From: Neptunicoccus cionae
Lineage (GTDB): Bacteria > Pseudomonadota > Alphaproteobacteria > Rhodobacterales > Rhodobacteraceae
Assembly (NCBI RefSeq): GCF_002860325.1
Contig: NZ_PKOJ01000002.1
Span: 558,001 to 622,000 of the forward strand
DNA length: 64,000 nt
Direction of reading: 5' to 3'
The number at the start of each line of letters is the position of its first letter. The stretch's first letter is position 1. Position numbers and translations under genes: made by a program. This document shows, piece by piece, positions 1-8,315 of the stretch. Under the pieces are notes generated by a model. It made no database searches. It had not been told where the DNA came from and was given only the letters and a program-made list of their open reading frames with translations.

Positions 1-2165
1 CGGCGCACAAGCCACTGTTCGCCCGGTTTGGTCATGAACTTCACGCCCACCACCATGTTGAACTCCTCCATGCGGCGCACGCCCTGGGATTTCAGCGTGG
101 ACAGGATGCTCGGTCCGTAGTGTTCGTTTGCCTTTAACTCCGCACCCACTTTCTTGATTAGTTTCTTGACCAGCATCAGGTCGGTATCAAACGGCACGCG
201 GAACTCCAGCTTCATGATCACCCAGTCGCGGGAATGGTTGGTCAGGGACTTCAACTCTCCGTAGGGAACCGTGTGGACCTTGCCGCGGTGGTGACGAATG
301 CGCATGGAACGGATCGAAATACTTTCGACCGTTCCGACCAGATCCCCCACCTCGATGTATTCTCCCAAACGGAAGGCATCGTCGATTAGGAAGAAAATTC
401 CCGCCACAATGTCACGCACCAGAGATTGCGTGCCAAAGCCGATGGCGATGCCAAGGATACCCGCCCCGGCCAAAAGCGGTGCAATATTCACGCCAAGCGC
501 TGTCAGAACGCTGAGACCCACCATCGCCAACAGCGTGACCATAAGCATCGTGCGCAGCAATGGCAGAAGCGTAATCATCCGCGCCTCTGGTCCAGGGGCC
601 TGACCGTCTACCGGAGGCTCGTAATCCGCTATGCGCTTGTCGATAACGGTTTTCGCCCAGGTCCAGACAAGATCTGCAAAGAGCAAGGCTACGAAACTGT
701 CCACCAGCACTTCAAGCGCGCGCCCCGCCATACTCCGATCCTCAGACAGGGACAGTATGTTTACCCCCCATACAGATGCCAGCGCCAATACCGCTGCAAT
801 CAGCAACACAAAACGGGCAGCCCGCTTCACAATAGGCCGTGTGGTTGCATAAGGGTCGTGGAACTCGGGAACAGCGGGTGGTTCTACGACCAGCGCTGAC
901 TCTTCCGTTTCGGCCTCCTGCGCTGCCTCCGCTTGTCGTGCTGCTTCCGCTGCCTCAAATGCGGCAAGTTCTGCAGCCGCTTCGGCCTCGTGTTCTTCGT
1001 GCAATGCTGCGGTGGATTGATCGAAAAAATGGTCGATCCATGCCGCGAGCAATCTTAGCCCCGGAACCAGCAGACCGACGATCACCAAACTCCACATCAG
1101 CGAAAAGGCCCCGACCAGCCAGCACCCGAATACGGCACCGACCCAAACCAATGCGTAGTTGCGCCAGAAACGGGTTACAGCGGGATCGCAGGGTGACTCG
1201 GTCAGACGGGGCACACGGCGGAACCCGACCCAGATGCAGCCCCATGTTACCAGTAAAACCAACCCCGCCAGCATGACGCTCTGGGCCAACACCACTGCTT
1301 GTAAATCTGCGGCCATATCCTGAAACGCTGACATCCGCGCCAACACAAAAGACAGCACAACGGCGAGTCCGACCGACACCGACAGCACACAAAGTAACCT
1401 GTGCAGATGTTTCGCAACGGGTGTGCCATAAGGCACCAACCGCAGTTCCGGAGCAAAAGGCGCCTGAACGAACAGGGACAGAGTTAAAACCGCCCTGACA
1501 ACCAGCACAAGTGTCAGGAAGTCCAGCACAACGGATTGCACCAGTGGAGGCCAGTCGAACATCTCGAACGTACCGATACTTCCGATGGCAAAGACCAGCA
1601 GCCCGCCGGATATGATCGCTGCCCGCGACGCTGCTCCGGCAAGTTTTTGCAACGGGGCTTCTTTCGGGGCGAGTTCGATACGCAGCAAAACCATATTGAG
1701 ATAACGCCGGTAAAGCCACTCCAGCCCGAAACCGATCACAAGAAAGGTCAATAAATAGGTCAGCGACCGAACTTTTTGCGCCGGTGAAAGCTGACTTTCC
1801 CAATGGGCGCCAAGCACCTCAGGGATGCGCGGGATAATTTGCCATGCAAGCCCCAGCGCCTGTACCCGATCCCCGAAAGCCGCCAGCCGTGTTTCAACAT
1901 TCTGGCGAAAGCTCTGCTTGGCGGCATTTGCGACCGCCTCTTCTGAAGGGCTGGCAGCCTCCTGCAACCAGTTTTGTATCTGTGGATCAGCCAGCAGACG
2001 CATCAATTCCCTGATGTCATTCGGAGAGGCTTCGGCCACCTCGGTCGGGGTCTCGGCGGTTTGGGGCACGGGCATCATTTGCGCAATCGCAGGCGCAACA
2101 AACAGTCCGGCACACACAGCCAGACACAGCAGCAGACGACGTATTCCAGCCGCCAGCAGGATCAT
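1..2165 (-). CDS. MscS-family mechanosensitive ion channel (3' end outside window)
   Basis: A large small-conductance mechanosensitive channel of the inner membrane, which opens on osmotic downshift. The frame runs from an ATG at 2165 to the window edge, about 721 codons, so the C-terminus is missing. It begins with a signal-like hydrophobic stretch (about residues 1–28), then a periplasmic segment and many membrane helices. An Ala/Glu-rich charged linker lies at about residues 385–425, before the last helices. The MscS pore-lining helix and beta domain are clear near 300–480, with the segment IEVGDLVGTVESISIRSMR following the pore helix. The start codon overlaps the stop of the upstream gene as ATGA, so the two are probably translationally coupled. 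The family is secure; the exact subfamily (large YbdG/MscK-like) is inferred from size. Confidence 0.9.
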   Translation of the reverse strand, partial: MILLAAGIRRLLLCLAVCAGLFVAPAIAQMMPVPQTAETPTEVAEASPNDIRELMRLLADPQIQNWLQEAASPSEEAVANAAKQSFRQNVETRLAAFGDRVQALGLAWQIIPRIPEVLGAHWESQLSPAQKVRSLTYLLTFLVIGFGLEWLYRRYLNMVLLRIELAPKEAPLQKLAGAASRAAIISGGLLVFAIGSIGTFEMFDWPPLVQSVVLDFLTLVLVVRAVLTLSLFVQAPFAPELRLVPYGTPVAKHLHRLLCVLSVSVGLAVVLSFVLARMSAFQDMAADLQAVVLAQSVMLAGLVLLVTWGCIWVGFRRVPRLTESPCDPAVTRFWRNYALVWVGAVFGCWLVGAFSLMWSLVIVGLLVPGLRLLAAWIDHFFDQSTAALHEEHEAEAAAELAAFEAAEAARQAEAAQEAETEESALVVEPPAVPEFHDPYATTRPIVKRAARFVLLIAAVLALASVWGVNILSLSEDRSMAGRALEVLVDSFVALLFADLVWTWAKTVIDKRIADYEPPVDGQAPGPEARMITLLPLLRTMLMVTLLAMVGLSVLTALGVNIAPLLAGAGILGIAIGFGTQSLVRDIVAGIFFLIDDAFRLGEYIEVGDLVGTVESISIRSMRIRHHRGKVHTVPYGELKSLTNHSRDWVIMKLEFRVPFDTDLMLVKKLIKKVGAELKANEHYGPSILSTLKSQGVRRMEEFNMVVGVKFMTKPGEQWLVR

Positions 2166-3322
2166 GAAGTTTCTCCCGCTGCCAGCCCGCCTTTGGCACG
2201 GGTTTCGGAATAATCGAGATCGGAATAATCCGGCTGTACCACCCGCTCCACTTCGAGATAACCGTCTTGAGGTAGAAGCTGACAAGCCAGCCGCTCGGTC
2301 GGGCCAGCGTTCCAGTGGTCCAGTACTTTCTGCTCTCGTGCGTCAGGGGGCGGCAACTTGTCTGCCCCGTTCAGCACGCGCACACGGCAGGTGCCACAGC
2401 GCCCCCGTCCACGGCAGACATTCGCGTGGGGTATATCGTTCAGGCGTGCCATCTCCAAAAGGGTCAGGCCCGATTGCCCCGCAAAAGCAGCATTGCGACG
2501 CCCCAGATAGTTCACCTGCACCTGACCGTTCTTTTGCGCAGCAATCCGCACCGCCCGCGCCGCAAATGCCAGCGCCACAAGAACCAGAGACACCTGCCCT
2601 GTCACCCACCCGTTCCGCTTGGCGGCAGCTATAATCTCGTTGGCCAACTCCGGTGACACATTTTGCCCGGCGGCATTAGGATCGTCAGCCATCACATAGC
2701 CGGTGCCACCATCCGCCAGCGGAATCACCTGCCGTCCGGCTTCGACATAACCGAGCAGCGCAATCACCGGCACGATGACCACGAAGGGGTAGAACACCCG
2801 AATGGTCCGCGCAGAACCATCCCGCGAACGAAGCCATGTATAAACCCCGATTGTCCCGTGCAGCCAGACCACAACCAGCAACACGACCTGTCGCAATCCG
2901 TCGACAGGTGACAGGTTCCAGAAAAACCGTAGCACCACGTCATAGGTCGGAACGAGCCCCATAGGGTGATAGGTCATGATCCCGAAAACATGAGGCGCCA
3001 ACAGGGGAACGATCAGAATACCGGCAACAAGCTGTGCCATGTCATAGGCTGGAATACGCAACGTGTTGCGAAGATAGATGGACAGCAGCGCAGAGATAAA
3101 ATGAACCAGCAGCGCGATACCAAGTACAATACGCATCACAGGTCCGGTCCAGAGCCCGCTTAGCGCCCAGCGCCAATCGTCCATTAAGGCAACCGAATGC
3201 AGACCGAGTGCAAGGTTCGCGAGATGGCAAGTAATGAAAGCGAACATCACAAGTCCGCTGCCGATCATCAGTCCACGGCGCACACCGGTCAGATTTACAG
3301 GTTCCGGCGGCGCTTCGGACAT
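2162..3322 (-). CDS. Six-TM (diheme-anchor-like) protein with C-terminal 2Fe-2S ferredoxin domain
   Basis: A 386-residue membrane redox protein. Six hydrophobic helices lie at about residues 17–41, 63–84, 95–117, 145–164, 174–193 and 238–261. Histidines H33, H74, H111 and H155 fall in helices 1 to 4, the arrangement expected for ligands of two b-type hemes. A ferredoxin domain follows, with Cys303-x5-Cys309-x2-Cys312 and Cys347. This is the layout known from the N-terminal half of CyaC-type adenylate cyclases (quinol-sensing six-TM anchor plus ferredoxin), but the protein ends at residue 386 with no cyclase domain. It overlaps the mechanosensitive channel gene by 4 bases (ATGA). The start has a modest AAGGGA site upstream. 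Heme binding and quinol sensing are inferences; the 2Fe-2S motif is directly visible. Confidence 0.85.
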   Translation of the reverse strand: MSEAPPEPVNLTGVRRGLMIGSGLVMFAFITCHLANLALGLHSVALMDDWRWALSGLWTGPVMRIVLGIALLVHFISALLSIYLRNTLRIPAYDMAQLVAGILIVPLLAPHVFGIMTYHPMGLVPTYDVVLRFFWNLSPVDGLRQVVLLVVVWLHGTIGVYTWLRSRDGSARTIRVFYPFVVIVPVIALLGYVEAGRQVIPLADGGTGYVMADDPNAAGQNVSPELANEIIAAAKRNGWVTGQVSLVLVALAFAARAVRIAAQKNGQVQVNYLGRRNAAFAGQSGLTLLEMARLNDIPHANVCRGRGRCGTCRVRVLNGADKLPPPDAREQKVLDHWNAGPTERLACQLLPQDGYLEVERVVQPDYSDLDYSETRAKGGLAAGETS

Positions 3323-3441
3323 CGGGCGAAATCCCTTGTTAGAACTGCCTTATGGTCGGGAAGGCACGGTAGATTGAAAATTGCTAAGGCGATACAATCC
3401 CAATCGGGCTTAGGAAACAAGTTTTTCCTAAAGATGCAGCC

Positions 3442-4209
3442 CTAGTCTTTGAAGCTTGACGCAATTTTACGCAATCCCGTCACCATTGTAAGCGCATCCA
3501 CAGCCACCGCTGCGAAATTCACGCCCCAGCCAATCGCCTGCCGCGCAAAATCAGGATCGGTGCACATGATCCCTGCGGTCTTGCCCGCAGCACGAATGCG
3601 CAGCACGGCATCTTCCATTGCCGCCATGACCTCCGGTGCATCTGGATTATCGAGATACCCCATATCGGCCGCCAGATCCGCAGGCCCGATGAATACCGCG
3701 TCCACCCCGTCAACAGCGAGAATTTCGTCCAGATTATCGAAGGCCCGCCGCGACTCGGCCTGCACGATCAGACAGATCTGCGCATTGGCAGTGGAGGAAT
3801 AATCAGCGATGCCGGTCCAACGCGACGCCCGCCCCACAGCTGCCCCCACCCCGCGCACGCCCTCCGGTGCATAGCGCGTCGCCCGCACCATTGCCTCAGC
3901 CTGCAAGCCGGTTTCAACCATTGGCACCATCACGGTCTGCGCCCCTGCATCAAGCACCTGTTTGATGATCCAGTCCTCCCCAACGGGCACCCGCACGGCT
4001 ATTGCGGATTCCGTTCCCTGCAAGGCCCCTATCTGGGCTGATACCTGCCCGATGCCGTTCGGCCCGTGCTCGGCGTCGATCAGTACCCAGTCAAACCCGA
4101 CGGTCCCGACGATCTCGCTGGCGTAGGGTGATACAAGCGAAAGCCAGCAGCCTGATTGCAACTGCCCTGCTGCAAGCTTCTCTTTCAATCTGTTCACTGG
4201 TGCTGCCAC
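3442..4209 (-). CDS. HpcH/HpaI-family aldolase (4-hydroxy-2-oxoheptanedioate aldolase-like)
   Basis: A class II pyruvate-dependent aldolase of 255 residues, which cleaves 4-hydroxy-2-oxo acids to pyruvate plus an aldehyde. Recognisable family segments are DWVLIDAEHGPN near the N-terminus, VPMVET in the middle and FIGPADLAADMG in the C-terminal half, which carry the metal and substrate contacts of the TIM barrel. I chose the GTG at 4209 because a strong GAGGGAGG site sits just upstream; a longer open frame to 4398 would overlap argE and lacks homology. It is divergent from argE and may be the promoter-proximal gene of a minus-strand unit with the ferredoxin and channel genes (119-base gap). 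The substrate cannot be told from sequence. Confidence 0.9.
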   Translation of the reverse strand: MAAPVNRLKEKLAAGQLQSGCWLSLVSPYASEIVGTVGFDWVLIDAEHGPNGIGQVSAQIGALQGTESAIAVRVPVGEDWIIKQVLDAGAQTVMVPMVETGLQAEAMVRATRYAPEGVRGVGAAVGRASRWTGIADYSSTANAQICLIVQAESRRAFDNLDEILAVDGVDAVFIGPADLAADMGYLDNPDAPEVMAAMEDAVLRIRAAGKTAGIMCTDPDFARQAIGWGVNFAAVAVDALTMVTGLRKIASSFKD

Positions 4210-4349
4210 GGTCTTTTCCTCCCTCGAATGAATCCATACCTGCCAGAAACCATATCCCCCGACAAAACACCACTCTGACGCGAAGGGTCTTTCCCTTAGC
4301 CGTGTGCTTGGGTTAGGAACGGCGCAGACATCCCAAGCAGGACGATCCC

Positions 4350-5519
4350 ATGCAGACCGCAGACATTCTTTCAAAACTGATTGCATTCGATACAACATCA
4401 GCGAACCCGAATATGGATCTGATCGAATGGTGCGCGGGTCTGTTGCGGGACGCGGGTGCAGAGGTCACACTCCTGCCCGATGACAGCGGCAAGAAAGCGA
4501 ACCTTTTCGCCACCGTCGGCCCGACGGACCGTCCCGGCGTCCTGCTGTCCGGTCACACCGATGTGGTGCCCGTGGCAGGCCAGAACTGGAGCAAACCGCC
4601 CTTTGAGCTGACGTTCGAGGACGGGCGTTATTACGGACGCGGCACATGCGACATGAAGGGCTTCGTCGCCAGCGCGCTTTCCGCAGCCTTGAGCGCAAGC
4701 ACCAAAGACCTGCAAACCCCGCTGCATCTGGCGCTTTCTTATGACGAGGAAATCGGCTGCATCGGTGTGCGCAGCCTGATCGATATGCTGGAAGCCGCCC
4801 CGTTCAAACCGGCCATGTGTATCGTGGGCGAACCGACATCCATGCAAGTAGCCGTGGGTCACAAGGGCAAAACCGCTGCCAAAGCGACCTGTATCGGACG
4901 CGAGGGACATTCCGCGCTTGCCCCCCAAGCCGTAAACGCCATCTACCTTGCGACCGATCTGATTGCTGAAATCCGGCGCATTCAGGAACGGCTCGCCGCG
5001 ACGGGAACGCAGGATTTTGATTATGACGTGCCCTACACCACGCTGCATGTCGGCCTGATCAACGCAGGGGTGGCGCTGAACATTGTGCCGAACCACTGTG
5101 AAGTGACTTTTGAAATCCGTAATCTCGCCGAAAACGATCCCACCGTACTGATGCAAGAAATCAAGGACCGCGCCGAAGAAATAGCCGAGCGCGCCCGCGT
5201 CATCGCTCCGGAAGCCGCGATCAATATCGAGATGACAGCAAACACATACCCCGGCCTTGCCACCCCCGAGGATGGCGCCGTAGTTGCCTTTGTGAAATCC
5301 CTGCTGGGTGCGAATGACACGATGAAAGTGGCTTTCGGCACCGAAGGCGGACTGTTTTCGAGCCGTGTCGGCATACCCACCGTGGTCTGCGGGCCGGGCA
5401 GCATGGCACAGGGGCACAAACCGGATGAATTCGTCAGCGCCGACCAGCTTGAAAAATGCGACCGGATGCTTGCCGCCCTGACCGACCGGCTGGTCAAAGG
5501 ACTGCCGCTTAACAGCTAG
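4350..5519 (+). CDS. argE: Acetylornithine deacetylase (M20 peptidase family)
   Basis: Removes the acetyl group from N-acetylornithine in arginine synthesis; a cytoplasmic di-zinc enzyme of 389 residues, the usual length. The M20 signatures are present in order: SGHTDVVPV (metal ligands), GRGTCDMKG, and YDEEIGC with the catalytic and metal-binding acidic pair, followed by the dimerisation lid and a GTEGGLF segment with the C-terminal metal region. An AGGA site lies 7–10 bases before the ATG. It is convergent with the flavin-reductase fusion gene (13 bases apart). Other M20 amidohydrolases (succinyl-diaminopimelate desuccinylase) are close relatives, but this sequence reads as ArgE. Confidence 0.9.
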   Translation: MQTADILSKLIAFDTTSANPNMDLIEWCAGLLRDAGAEVTLLPDDSGKKANLFATVGPTDRPGVLLSGHTDVVPVAGQNWSKPPFELTFEDGRYYGRGTCDMKGFVASALSAALSASTKDLQTPLHLALSYDEEIGCIGVRSLIDMLEAAPFKPAMCIVGEPTSMQVAVGHKGKTAAKATCIGREGHSALAPQAVNAIYLATDLIAEIRRIQERLAATGTQDFDYDVPYTTLHVGLINAGVALNIVPNHCEVTFEIRNLAENDPTVLMQEIKDRAEEIAERARVIAPEAAINIEMTANTYPGLATPEDGAVVAFVKSLLGANDTMKVAFGTEGGLFSSRVGIPTVVCGPGSMAQGHKPDEFVSADQLEKCDRMLAALTDRLVKGLPLNS

Positions 5520-5532
5520 AGTTCCCTGCCAC

Positions 5533-6693
5533 TTACTTGAACAGGTCCTTGCAAAGTTCCATAAACGGTTGCGCTGCGGGGGGAAGTTTCGCGCCCCGCC
5601 GGTAGGCAAGCACCGTCGGGCATTGCCGCGTGTCACTTGGCAAGGGTCGTGTGACCAGTGAATGGCCGTCATAGCTCAGATTGCTGGCTGGCTTGCTCGC
5701 CAGTATGGAATAGCCGAGCCCCTCCCCCACCATGGCACGCACCATTTCGTAAGAAGGGCAGTGGTACTTCACCTGGGGTGTCAGATGCCGGGCGGCAAAA
5801 ATGGACAGGGCATAATCTGCTGAAGGCTTGGTATCCAACAGGACCATGGGATGTTGCGTCAGGGTTTCCAGCGTCAGGTTCGGTTCCGCAGCCAGCGGAT
5901 GATCCTCCGCCAGCAGGATATAGGGCGACAGGCTCGCCAGAGGGACGGTAGCAATGTCGTCCGGCAGGTCGAGATCAAACATCAAAGCCAGATCCACATC
6001 ACCCGCCCGCAGCCCCTCGATCAGGCGGCGGTGGTCCCCGTCCATCAGACGCAGATCGGTGCTGTCATCTTTGGTAAATTCTCCGATGATACGAGGCACC
6101 ACAAAAGGACCAATCGTGTGAAAGCACCCGACCCGCAGGGCCGTATCAGACTGGGAGGTGGCAAAGGTCGTCACGGGATCAATCCGCACCGTCCGCCCGT
6201 AGGCACGATTGGCATAAATTAGCGGGGTTCCACGGTGGGCGGTGAAAATATCCTGAACCTCTCCCACAAAGACATGATGGGTGCCAATCCGCTCTGCGCT
6301 GACAAGTTTGCAATCAAAAGCCACCAGCGGGTCGACCACCCGCGGTGCTCCGGTTGCCATCGGCGCCCATTCCGCGCAATCGAACTTATCGGCAAATTCT
6401 GCCTTGAACCGCCCTGCAAACGTGTCCGAGATAAAGGATTGGTCGTCCCGCAGCAGATTTACACAGAAATTGCCGTTTTCAAGGATCAGCGGCGCCGCAC
6501 TGGCTTCGTGATGCACGCAAACCAGCAACGTCGGCTTTGGAGAATCGGCCGAAACCGATGTCATGGCTGAAACCGTTACGCCACCCCGCCCCGCACTGCC
6601 GTCTGTTGTGACAATATTTACCGTACAGGCCGCATGGGACATCCCGCCCAAGAAGGCTTCGCGCAATTGTGGATTTGGTGTCTTTTCTGTCAC
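5533..6693 (-). CDS. Fusion of flavin reductase domain and LysR-type substrate-binding domain
   Basis: About 386 residues from the GTG at 6693; an in-frame ATG at 6723 would add ten. The N-terminal half is an FMN-binding split-barrel flavin reductase (HpaC/RutF type): GGVTVSAMTSVSADSPKPTL, then NFCVNLL and FAGRF, then the YGRTVRI end. The C-terminal half, from about residue 190, is a periplasmic-binding-fold domain like the effector domain of LysR regulators (LRVGCFHTIGPFVVPRIIGEF, then DVDLALMFD). No helix-turn-helix precedes it. So a flavin-dependent reductase appears tied to a ligand-sensing domain. A site AGGGCA lies just before the GTG. The role is unknown; a flavin reductase supplying a two-component monooxygenase whose substrate is sensed by the second domain is one possibility. 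Confidence 0.85.
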   Translation of the reverse strand: MTEKTPNPQLREAFLGGMSHAACTVNIVTTDGSAGRGGVTVSAMTSVSADSPKPTLLVCVHHEASAAPLILENGNFCVNLLRDDQSFISDTFAGRFKAEFADKFDCAEWAPMATGAPRVVDPLVAFDCKLVSAERIGTHHVFVGEVQDIFTAHRGTPLIYANRAYGRTVRIDPVTTFATSQSDTALRVGCFHTIGPFVVPRIIGEFTKDDSTDLRLMDGDHRRLIEGLRAGDVDLALMFDLDLPDDIATVPLASLSPYILLAEDHPLAAEPNLTLETLTQHPMVLLDTKPSADYALSIFAARHLTPQVKYHCPSYEMVRAMVGEGLGYSILASKPASNLSYDGHSLVTRPLPSDTRQCPTVLAYRRGAKLPPAAQPFMELCKDLFK

Positions 6694-6894
6694 GATTGCC
6701 CTGCCTGTCCTGCTCTGAAACATCAGAATGACATCAGCCCCGATCAGGGTAAAGTCAAGCACACAGCAAAAAATCCGCCGCTTGGGTACAGGCAACGGGT
6801 TCAGGCGGTTCAATGTTCCCGAAATACTTCCGCCGGAGGCATTCTACCCTGCCCGGCGACATACTTCAGTGCGCAGAAACCCAGTCGGAAACTC

Positions 6895-7122
6895 TTATTC
6901 CGAGACGGTTTTCTCTGCCAGAACCGTGCCGATCTGATTGCCCACATCTGTGGTGCCGTCCACGGTCAGAGACACAATAACGCCACCGATTACGGTCATG
7001 GTTGCGGTCAACACAACCCAGTCTACCGTCACGGCGCCGTCTTCGGCCTGCCCCCATCGGCAGGCACGATCCTTAATCTGTGCACCGACCGAACGGAAAC
7101 AGGATATGTAGCGGTTTCTCAT
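6895..7122 (-). CDS. Flp/Fap-type micro-pilin-like small membrane protein
   Basis: A 75-residue protein with a basic, Cys-containing N-terminal leader (MRNRYISCF), then EDGAVTVDWVVLT leading into one hydrophobic helix, and a short polar tail. This resembles the class IVb (Flp) pilins of Rhodobacterales, where a Gly/acidic motif sits at the start of the helix, though the classical Glu-Tyr pair is replaced by Val-Asp-Trp. GAGAGGC lies just upstream of the ATG at 7122. No tad/cpa secretion genes are nearby, so it is an orphan. It could instead be a generic small membrane protein. Confidence 0.6.
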   Translation of the reverse strand: MRNRYISCFRSVGAQIKDRACRWGQAEDGAVTVDWVVLTATMTVIGGVIVSLTVDGTTDVGNQIGTVLAEKTVSE

Positions 7123-7249
7123 TTTTTGCCTCTCAAACTTGCCCGGGAAAGCTCGCCCCAATCCCGGACATATACCCCTCTTATCCGCTCACTACGGTAT
7201 TAGTTGGACAGATTGAGGCGGAAATAAGGCATTCTCTAGTTGTTTTGGG

Positions 7250-8086
7250 TTAAAGTACAGTGCGCACCGACCATAATTCGGGAAACAGTTCCACTTTCAA
7301 CATGCTTTGCAGATAGCTTACACCGCCCGTTCCACCGGTTCCCTTCTTGTTGCCGATGATCCGTTCAACTGTTGTCACGTGGTTAAAGCGCCAGCGGCGG
7401 AAGTAATCTTCGAAATCCACCAGCTTTTCAGCCAGTTCATAGGCCAGCCAGTGTTCCCGAGGATTCTGGTACACTTCTTTCCAGACCGCCTGCACGCCGT
7501 CGTTATGGGGCAGCTTCACAGAAACGTCCCGCTCCAGCACATCTCGGGGTACAGCAAACCCCTGTTCTGCCAGATGGCGTAAAACCACGTCATACAGGCT
7601 CGGCTTGGCAAGTTCATCGACCAGCGCCTGATGCAAATCGTTACGGTGTTCATGTGGCTTCAGCATGGTGTGGTTGCGGTTGCCGACAAGATATTCGACC
7701 AGACGGTATTGATGGGACTGGAAACCCGAAGAATGGCCAAGCGCATCGCGGAACTGGGTATATTCCGACGGGGTCATGGTGCGCAGCACATCCCATGCGG
7801 AATTGAGCTGTTCGAATATCCGTGCAACCCGTGTCAGCATTTTGAAAGCCGGACGGGTCTCGTTCTGTGCAATCAATTCGCGCGCAGCATTCAATTCGTA
7901 AATTGCCAAACGCAACCAGACTTCGGAAGCTTGATGCTGGACAATGAACAACATCTCGTCATGAGCATCCGAGAGCGGATGCTGCGCCGTCAGGATAGCG
8001 TCAAGCCCGAGATAGTCCGTATAAGACATCTTGTCCTTGAATGAGAGTGTCGCTTCTTCTGCGGGATTTGTCACACCATTTGCCAT
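7250..8086 (-). CDS. kynA: Tryptophan 2,3-dioxygenase
   Basis: Heme enzyme opening the indole ring of L-tryptophan to N-formylkynurenine, the first step of the kynurenine route. 278 residues, normal for bacterial TDO. Family segments include MSYTDYLGLDAILTAQHPLS, then HDEMLFIVQHQASEVWL (with substrate-pocket residues), GFQSHQYRLVEYLVGN, and RWRFNHVTTVERIIG near the C-terminus with the heme-ligand histidine. AAGGTATT precedes the ATG. It is divergent from typA (229-base gap); no kynurenine formamidase or kynureninase is adjacent. Confidence 0.95.
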   Translation of the reverse strand: MANGVTNPAEEATLSFKDKMSYTDYLGLDAILTAQHPLSDAHDEMLFIVQHQASEVWLRLAIYELNAARELIAQNETRPAFKMLTRVARIFEQLNSAWDVLRTMTPSEYTQFRDALGHSSGFQSHQYRLVEYLVGNRNHTMLKPHEHRNDLHQALVDELAKPSLYDVVLRHLAEQGFAVPRDVLERDVSVKLPHNDGVQAVWKEVYQNPREHWLAYELAEKLVDFEDYFRRWRFNHVTTVERIIGNKKGTGGTGGVSYLQSMLKVELFPELWSVRTVL

Positions 8087-8315
8087 GTTAATACCTTGCT
8101 ATTTCTCTAAAAACGTTTGTATCCGCTCCACCCCGCTTTGCAACAGAAACACAGGTAATCCCACGCCCGCCCTTAAATATCACGCGCGGAGTCTGCCGCT
8201 TTGTCAGGCAGCCCGCCCTATTGCCAACCAAAAACGCAAGTTAAACCTAGCCAACTGCCATCAAACCCTGTATGGCCGCGCCAAACCCCTTATTTTCCGG
8301 TACAGGCACTTCTTT

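Noticed and set aside
955-1803. 282-codon minus-strand frame within the mechanosensitive channel gene
   Set aside because: Out of frame with the channel, whose frame runs through to the window edge and includes a clear MscS domain.
4398-5672. 424-codon open frame on the minus strand opposite argE
   Set aside because: It is the mirror of argE, Cys/His/Gly-rich without any family pattern; argE on the other strand has all M20 motifs.
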